Of a stretch of 64,000 nucleotides of DNA, positions 57,972 to 64,000 are shown one piece after another. Source of the stretch: Perca fluviatilis (taxonomy: Eukaryota > Chordata > Actinopteri > Perciformes > Percidae). Every line of letters begins with the position of its first letter. The first letter of the stretch is position 1. The DNA lies in assembly GCF_010015445.1 (NCBI RefSeq), contig NC_053116.1, positions 6,793,809 through 6,857,808 on the forward strand, in the 5' to 3' direction. Position numbers and translations under genes: made by a program. The notes beneath the pieces were generated by a model. That model was not told the DNA's origin. It worked only from the letters and a program-made list of their open reading frames with translations, and searched no databases.

Positions 57972-60286
57972 CAGCTTTCGCTGCAGTAGAGACAATGATA
58001 ACAGGGATGGTTTTATCTGTACTACTTGGTTCCATCACAGCATTTTCTCTAAAGGGACGCACTGCTTCTCATTGGCCACCAGAGGGAGCAGCAGTCTGCT
58101 GATCCTTCACACCAAGCCAGCAGGAAGAGGGAGGAAACAGGAGAGCAAGACAAGAGGTCAAAATACAGAAGACAGGCGAAGATGAAGTTGTCTGTTTGAG
58201 TCCCTGGATCCAAGAATAGGAACTCCTACTACCCTTAGTGAAGGCACTTCAACATCTAAATGTGTTTTACAGTAAACTAGAGCTTATGTGTTCACATAAC
58301 CTCCTCCTCGATAAATTGAAGTACGATCTAAGCAGGGAAGAAGAGACAAGGGGCTCGTCTGCGCTGCGTTCCGAGGCGCTGCGTACCCCGCGAGCGACCA
58401 CAGCCATTCAAGTCAATGTTTGATAATCCACCAGCTGCAACGCGGCGTGTCCCAGAAGCGTGTGTGAAGCGGCTCCTCGCTCCGGTCCGCTGAAGATACG
58501 CGGCAGGTCTATTTTCCCGCGCCCCGAAGGCCGTTTGGACAGCCAGGCAGGAAGTGAAACGGTGAGACTACCCAGTCATTTTACCAAAAGACACCCCCCA
58601 ATATCGTATACGTCTTCTCTACAACACCACGGACAACAAGAGGTTCATCTTGGAAAGACATAAGACATCACAGATCCTTTTTATAATGCCAGAAAAGAGA
58701 TGGTATGGAGTTTAACTGCAGGAGTGCTCAGAGCGGAAGGTAGATACTAGCTTAATAGACATGGGATTATTCTGTAAATTACCTCCAGAGACAAAATCTG
58801 CGAGTCGGGCAGCAAGACACCCCCGGTGTGGTATGGTGCGTGGCTGAAGACTGAACAAAACCGCGGCACAGCTGGAACAAAGGACAGACATGCCTAGTGG
58901 AGAATTGGGGTAAATGTCTTAAAAAAACAAGCTGAAGCCTGAAAAAACAGTGATGCTGATAACTCAGAGAGATGGAAGGATGGAACATCAGCCTGCACAG
59001 AGAAGTGTCCAGGTCATCAATGTGAGTCAGAGTCCAAACAAGAGTCTGACCTGTTACTGTGAACCCAGTCCAGCGAGGGGACATAGTATGGAAGGAAGTA
59101 CAGGAAACTGTGGTCTCCACAGTGATGGATCAATTCCCTCCCACAGCCTGAATGTATCCACTTAAATTTAATTTCACAACGCAAATTTCTACAAAAACAC
59201 ACAGATGTTGGCAATATATTTGCTACAGTTGCTGAAAAAACCTCAGTACTATCAGTACTATATATTTAAGATGCTTTTACATGCACGAAAACGATTGTCA
59301 AATGTATAGAGCTTTGTATTTAGGGACTGTCAGTACATTGAAATGAAAATATTTTTTTGTGGTGAGTGGAAGGTAGAGGACCCAAACGCAGGTAGAGGCA
59401 GGCAGGAGATGGTTTGAACTCAGGAATTTAATATAATAAAAAGCGGCAGTACAAAGACTGGAAAACTCACGAGGTAATGCACAAACTGACGGGCTAAACA
59501 CAGGCAGGAGCAAAGCGACACACGCAGGAACAAACAAACACCAGAGGATACAAAACGATCTGACAAGACACAAAGGGATTCACAGAGGTTAAATACATGA
59601 GGTAGGGAGCAAACAAGGAACAGGTGGTAACATCAGGTGAAACACATCAGGGCGGGGCAGGACAATCAGACAAGGTGGGAAAATACAGGAAGTAGAACTC
59701 AAGAGACAAGACAGAAAACGAGACTTTCACAATAAAACAGGAAACAAACCAGAATACACAATACAAACAAGACAGGAACAGAACAAAATACAAAGCATAA
59801 CACCAAACCATAACATTACGTCTAATTTCTTCACTATCACAGTCTCAGTGGCCCACAGTGCAGACAGTACAATCCAAACTTGACACACTGAAAATAAGGA
59901 GACCTGGCGCACACAGAGGTCTAGAGAGAATCTCATCAGATTAAAGTCCATTTTGGAAACCCTTTGGCAGCAATTCCATTGGGAGTTTGAAAAGTTCTTT
60001 GAAAATGGCACTTTTGGTTAGATATAGTTTAAATTTCTCCACAGATTTAAAACAAAAAATGAGAAGCAAGTGTATTAACTTCTGCTTTTTTGAAGCATTA
60101 GGTTTAATCCTGCCTAATGTCTGTCTCCTTTTAGTGCTTTTCCAGTGTTTTATTTATATTGGTCAGTCTGACTCTAGAAGTTTGGATTTTAGTTTCTACA
60201 AGCCTTGAGCCTTGTAAGACAGTTAATTGACAGATCTGTTCTCTGAGAACATGATTTACTGTTCGGTCTTTGATTTGGGGTCGGTG
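57972..60286 (-). other. probable 3' UTR or downstream region of the CABLES-like gene
   Basis: No further coding exon seen. It has a GC-rich patch at 58340-58550 and the third dispersed repeat (59365-59815). The 3' UTR call is by position only. Confidence 0.35.
59365..59815. repeat. dispersed AC-rich repeat, copy 3 of 3
   Basis: Shares ACAGGTGGTAACATCAGGTG-type and AAACACATCAGG words with 22060-22330 and 42066-42478. Confidence 0.5.
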
Positions 60287-60433
60287 CTAGGACTGCTGCT
60301 GCTGCAACAGCTTCCTGAAATGTGGCATGACTTTGCTCTCGGGGAGGTAGAGCGCCATCTCCAGGGCGACCAGGATGGTGAACTCAAACGATATCAGCTC
60401 CCTCCTGCTGATCCTGAAACGCTCCTCCAGCTT
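60287..60433 (-). CDS. CABLES-like (CDK5/ABL1 substrate) last coding exon
   Basis: 147 bases after a CTCTGTAG acceptor, phase 0, to TAG at 60289-60287. Reads KLEERFRISRRELISFEFTI, LVALEMALYLPESKVMPHFR and ends KLLQQQQS. This agrees with the cyclin-like C-terminus of CABLES1/2 (EKFR.NRRELI.FEF..LVALE pattern recalled from the family). These proteins link CDKs to kinases such as ABL. Other exons would lie to the right, past the window edge or the receptor gene D; none was found in the window. It may be a real terminal exon or a moved copy. The CAG run encodes QQQQ. Confidence 0.7.
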   Translation of the reverse strand, partial: KLEERFRISRRELISFEFTILVALEMALYLPESKVMPHFRKLLQQQQS

Positions 60434-60715
60434 CTACAGAGACACAGCACGAACCAAAGCATGACAGGCAGCCATAATTAAAAAACAATGCCTAAACACA
60501 TTTTTGACAAAAGTTGAAGCTGGTAAAACAGGTAGATACAAAAAAGAATAAAACATAAAAGACTCAATATAAGACTCAAAAATGTGTTAACAAGGTAGAG
60601 ATTTTATAGTCATACGTTGATTAAAAAAAAATATGACTTCCAACTTAAAGATACAACCAAGTCTAGTTATAATGTAAAATCAGACATAAGCTCACAGATT
60701 AAAGAAAACACTTAC

Positions 60716-61285
60716 AGGTCCCATGACATGGTGGTCTTTGGATGCTTTTATATAGACCTTAGTGGTCCCCTAATACTGTATCTGAAGTCTCTTTTATATA
60801 GACCTTAGTGGTCCCCTAATACTGTATCTGAAGTCTCTTTTATATAGACCTTAGTGGTCCCCTAATACTGTATCTGAAGTCTCTTTTATATAGACCTTAG
60901 TGGTCCCCTAATACTGTATCTGAAGTCTCTTTTATATAGGCCTTAGTGGTCTATATAAAAAAGGTGGAGGGTGGGGGTGTGGCCTTGACCAACTGCCACT
61001 TTGCTCATTGGAAAGCCATGATGTCTCTCTCTAATGGGCGGGCCAAATTCTCGGGGTGGGCAAAGCAGAGAAAGGGGAGGTAACCTTGCTTCTTATGACC
61101 TCATAAGGAGAAGATTCCTGATTGGCCCATCTGAGCTTTCATTTTCTCAAAGGCAGAGCAGGATACCCAGGGCTCGGTTTACACCTATCACCATTTCTAT
61201 CTACTGGGGGACCATAGGCAGGCTGGGGGATCGCATATTAATGCTAAAAAAACTCATAAAGTGAAATTTTCATGCCATGGGACCT
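60716..61285. mobile_element. fish MITE with internal 46-bp tandem repeats
   Basis: The ends AGGTCCCATGACATG and CATGCCATGGGACCT are inverted with one change. A 46-base unit (TATATAGACCTTAGTGGTCC and following bases) is repeated four and a half times at 60746-60950. The rest matches a widely spread fish element I recognise, including CTCATAAGGAGAAGATTCC. Non-coding. Confidence 0.7.
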
Positions 61286-61309
61286 TTAATAAAGAATAAA
61301 GAGTGGAGG

Positions 61310-61431
61310 AGAGTAGAGGGGGGGATGTGATGTGTTTGGAGGAGGGACTCCATCATATAGAGAAGTGAACAGTTCCTGGTTTACCAGTGAAGAAGAAAGA
61401 GAGGCAGCGTTAAACCATCAGATCCTCCAAC
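61310..61431 (+). promoter_or_regulatory. gene D upstream region (conserved)
   Basis: The plus-strand equivalent of the conserved upstream block in genes A, B and E. Confidence 0.5.
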
Positions 61432-61471
61432 ATGAACGTCTGTCAGTCTCTGATCTGCTTCTTCTTCCTCA
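61432..61471 (+). CDS. gene D exon 1 (signal peptide)
   Basis: ATG at 61432 to GTGAGT, 40 bases, MNVCQSLICFFFL plus one base, same design as gene B exon 1. Confidence 0.8.
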
Positions 61472-61924
61472 GTGAGTAAACTCAGCTTCTACTCTCTCTT
61501 AATTATGTCGTTTTTATTTATTATTTCTTTATCTACAGTGGGTCAGTTCAACTTTGCAGCAGAAGGGAACCAGTTTCTTATTGATGGACTGTGTTTCATC
61601 ACCTCTTGTCTCAGTCTAACAACATGTTGGTTTCTGGTCAAACAGGATGTTCAGAGTTGGTATGAGTCTCTTTAAAATGGAGTTCTTTAAAAGTGATCTA
61701 CTCAAATTAGCATGACAATCTGCAGTCAACTCTTGATCTCCTGTACTTGTAGTTTTAGAGTAGATTTATATTGTTTAGACTGTTTAGTAGTTATATAATA
61801 GTGTTCACCTTTTTAGAGAGGTAGAGAGAAAATAATGATTTTAAATTATTTTATTTGAACATCCTCCAAAATAAGTGCAGCAGTAAACATGCACACCAAA
61901 ACCTCTCTCACACACACCCCCCAC

Positions 61925-61986
<62 letters not shown>

Positions 61987-64000
61987 CTCGTAATATGATA
62001 TTAAACAAAATGCTTGGCTCATAGGTTCACATTTTGTCTTAATAAAACATGTTTAACTGTTGCTTTTGATCCTGTTAGTTATGATTGTTTGATATTTGAG
62101 GGTTATTTTAGAGCTGAGGATGGATGTTGAGCTAAACATGCAAAACCTCATTTCACAAGAGAGCCAATCACCAATGTCATTCTCATATGAGAAGTGGTCA
62201 AATAGAAGAAAAAACTAAAATGTACTTAAATAAATATGTACTAATATATAAAATGTTTCATAGGTTTACATTTAGTCTAAATAACATTTTTAACTGTTCT
62301 TATATATATTCTTATATTCTTTATATCTAATAGGACACAATAGGACTGTAAACAAATTATTTTGGTGGGAGGGAGGCAGAATCTTATATTCCTAAAAAGC
62401 CCTTTGCAGCCTTTTCAGTATTTTCTTTGGACCCTCCTGTTGACTGAGGAAAAAAGTTAATTTTCCTCTCAACATTTTATAAAAACTATATATTTAAGGC
62501 AAACTACTACTCTCTATTTTTGGATAAAAAGATGCTAAATGGTTTTGGCATGTTACCATGGCGACAACTCTGTTGGTGCTGATGGACTTGAGCACCTCAA
62601 TATATTATAGACAGAAAAAATGAGAAAAATATAATAATGGGATGAGTAAAAGATAAGACACCCTCCCCTGCTCTACTAACTAATATGGACTACACTCCAC
62701 AAGCAGAAATGAACATATACCCCTCCCCGTTTCCTGACCCCTGTCCCCCATGATTATTATGGGACAGTCTGGTTTTATGTATTGGTGTGTTGAAGAAAGT
62801 TTTCCACTATAGTGTAGTCTGGTTGCTTAACTCTGGGGAGCTTATTCCCTGAGTCCTTCTGTTTTTTCGCCCAGCAGTTGTCCTTGGATTAGGTTGGCAC
62901 CTAAAGTATGATTGCAGCTGTCGCCGTGGTCCTGCTACACGAGCCTGGGTCTATCAAAGGTTTTTCCCTAAATGGGAGTTTTTCCTCGCCAGTCACACTA
63001 AATGCTTGCTCTTGGGGGAATTCCTGGAATTGTTGGGTCATTGTAAATTATATCTGTAAAGTGTCTTGAGATAACTCTTGTTATGATTTGATACTATGAA
63101 TAAAATTGAATTGGTTGGAGACATATTTAAACCTCTGCCTACAACTCCAGTTTGTTCAGTAATTCCACTAGGTCTGTGTGAACAATGTTTGGATGATCAG
63201 CGTGAGTTTGTAATAACTGACCAGTGGTGGCTCAGTGGGATGTAAGAAGTTAAGTTTCAGTGTTTCACAGAGGAAAATCAAATGACAAAAGATAAAACAA
63301 AAAGGTGCGTTTGTTTGAACTCTGTAGCTCCATCTGCCCCGAGTGGAGCTGCTATCTGACTACAGCTGCAGATAGTTGAGAAGAAAATCCATTTTTTAAA
63401 AACAATTAAACAAGTTATGATCAATCAAAATCCATCGGCATAAAGAATTTCCTTTCATTAACATAACTCTCACTCAATAATGTTTATGCTTATCATCATA
63501 TGTATCATTCGTACCGGTTTGACAGTTTGTGTTGATTTGCTCCAAACAAAAAAACTTTCTGTCCTTCTGACTGTGTCTGGATGTGTTTTGAGGCAGATTC
63601 ATAAAGCCCAGGATAAACTCAAACTTTGACTTTGTATGTAATCGTGCTGCCTCTAAAACTGACCTCCCATTCTGTCTGAACACAGGAATGTTTCCATGTG
63701 TTTCATTATTGTTGACTGAATCACTTCATTGCTTTTTGAGTTGTTTTTATTCTCTGGGGAACATTAAATCAGAGTCAGACTGTGAGATTATTTTAATGCT
63801 TGAAATCTGAAAGAATCCAGATCTCTGTTGTTTTAAACTGTTACCCCTCAGTCACAGACTGGTTGAACTGGGCAGCTCCCAGTATGACTGTGGGGATCTA
63901 TGTATGATTTATCGAGATGTGCATCAGACCGCAACATCTTACAGGAAGTACAGATAGTAACTATTGATTGTTCATCTTTTTAACAGCACTGCAGGATGGA
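61432..64000 (+). CDS. CD300-like receptor gene D, exons 1 and part of 2 (partial)
   Basis: Exon 1 61432-61471 and the first 14 bases of exon 2 from 63987 (after TTTTTAACAG), which read LQDG like genes A and B. The gene runs off the window. Its orientation is opposite to A, B and E, so the cluster contains an inversion. If it continues as in gene B it would encode a V-type Ig receptor. Intron 1 is 2515 bases. Confidence 0.75.
61472..63986 (+). other. intron 1 of gene D with LINE 3' fragment
   Basis: Blocks shared with gene E and with the remnants at 15720-17508 in inverse order, and at 63690-63986 with gene A and B intron 1. A plus-strand L2-type LINE 3' end lies at about 62840-63113 (TTTTTCCTCGCC to AATAAAATTGAATTGG). 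(CA)n at 61922-61981. Confidence 0.65.
61922..61981. repeat. (CA)n microsatellite
   Basis: Unbroken CA tract, equivalent to the TG tracts at 1733 and 17063. Confidence 0.9.

Overview
The window looks like teleost fish genomic DNA, probably a percomorph-type genome. The evidence is fish-style L2/CR1-, RTE- and Rex/L2-type LINEs, many fish-like MITEs, long (CA)n tracts, exon/intron gene structure, and CD300/CMRF35-like immunoglobulin receptor genes with the short extra Cys pair seen in fish members. About 45 bp to a few hundred bp of coding exon alternates with kilobases of intron and transposon; nothing bacterial or viral was recognised.

Layout. (1) 1-3530: 3' part of a non-LTR element, then the first exon of a CD300-like gene (gene E, minus strand, running off the left edge). 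(2) 3230-15720: first copy of a tandem segmental duplication. It holds decayed CD300-like gene A (minus), split by a Harbinger-type remnant, and an ITIM-type terminal exon with a stop; a 3.5 kb RTE-type LINE sits in it with a 12-bp target duplication. (3) 15720-23500: intron remnants of another receptor copy, a 5'-truncated L2/CR1-type LINE, and unassigned sequence. (4) 23500-39860: second copy of the duplication, with gene B, the one complete receptor gene here. It has seven exons with matching splice phases, 364 codons, a V-type Ig domain, Ser/Thr/Pro stalk, transmembrane helix, and a tail with one ITSM and one ITIM plus other tyrosines. A near full-length L2/CR1-type LINE (34619-39707) lies downstream. 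(5) 40399-51650: an ~11 kb transposon-like unit with long inverted terminal repeats, palindromic subterminal tandem repeats, a spliced Merlin/IS1595-type transposase on the minus strand and a divergent spliced ORF of unknown function on the plus strand. (6) 51650-54510: a spliced THAP-DDE transposase gene, damaged by frameshifts. (7) 54742-60716: MITE-type elements, unassigned DNA and the last coding exon of a CABLES-like gene (minus). (8) 61300-64000: inverted receptor copy D (plus strand), exon 1 and the first 14 bases of its Ig exon.

The receptor genes share exon 1, its ~100 bp upstream sequence, and intron 1 blocks, so they are recent paralogues. The inhibitory signalling motifs in gene B and in the orphan terminal exons suggest a cell-surface inhibitory receptor cluster on leukocytes. 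Transposon insertion appears to have broken most copies and left B intact. All functional calls are from reading translated motifs; no database search was run.
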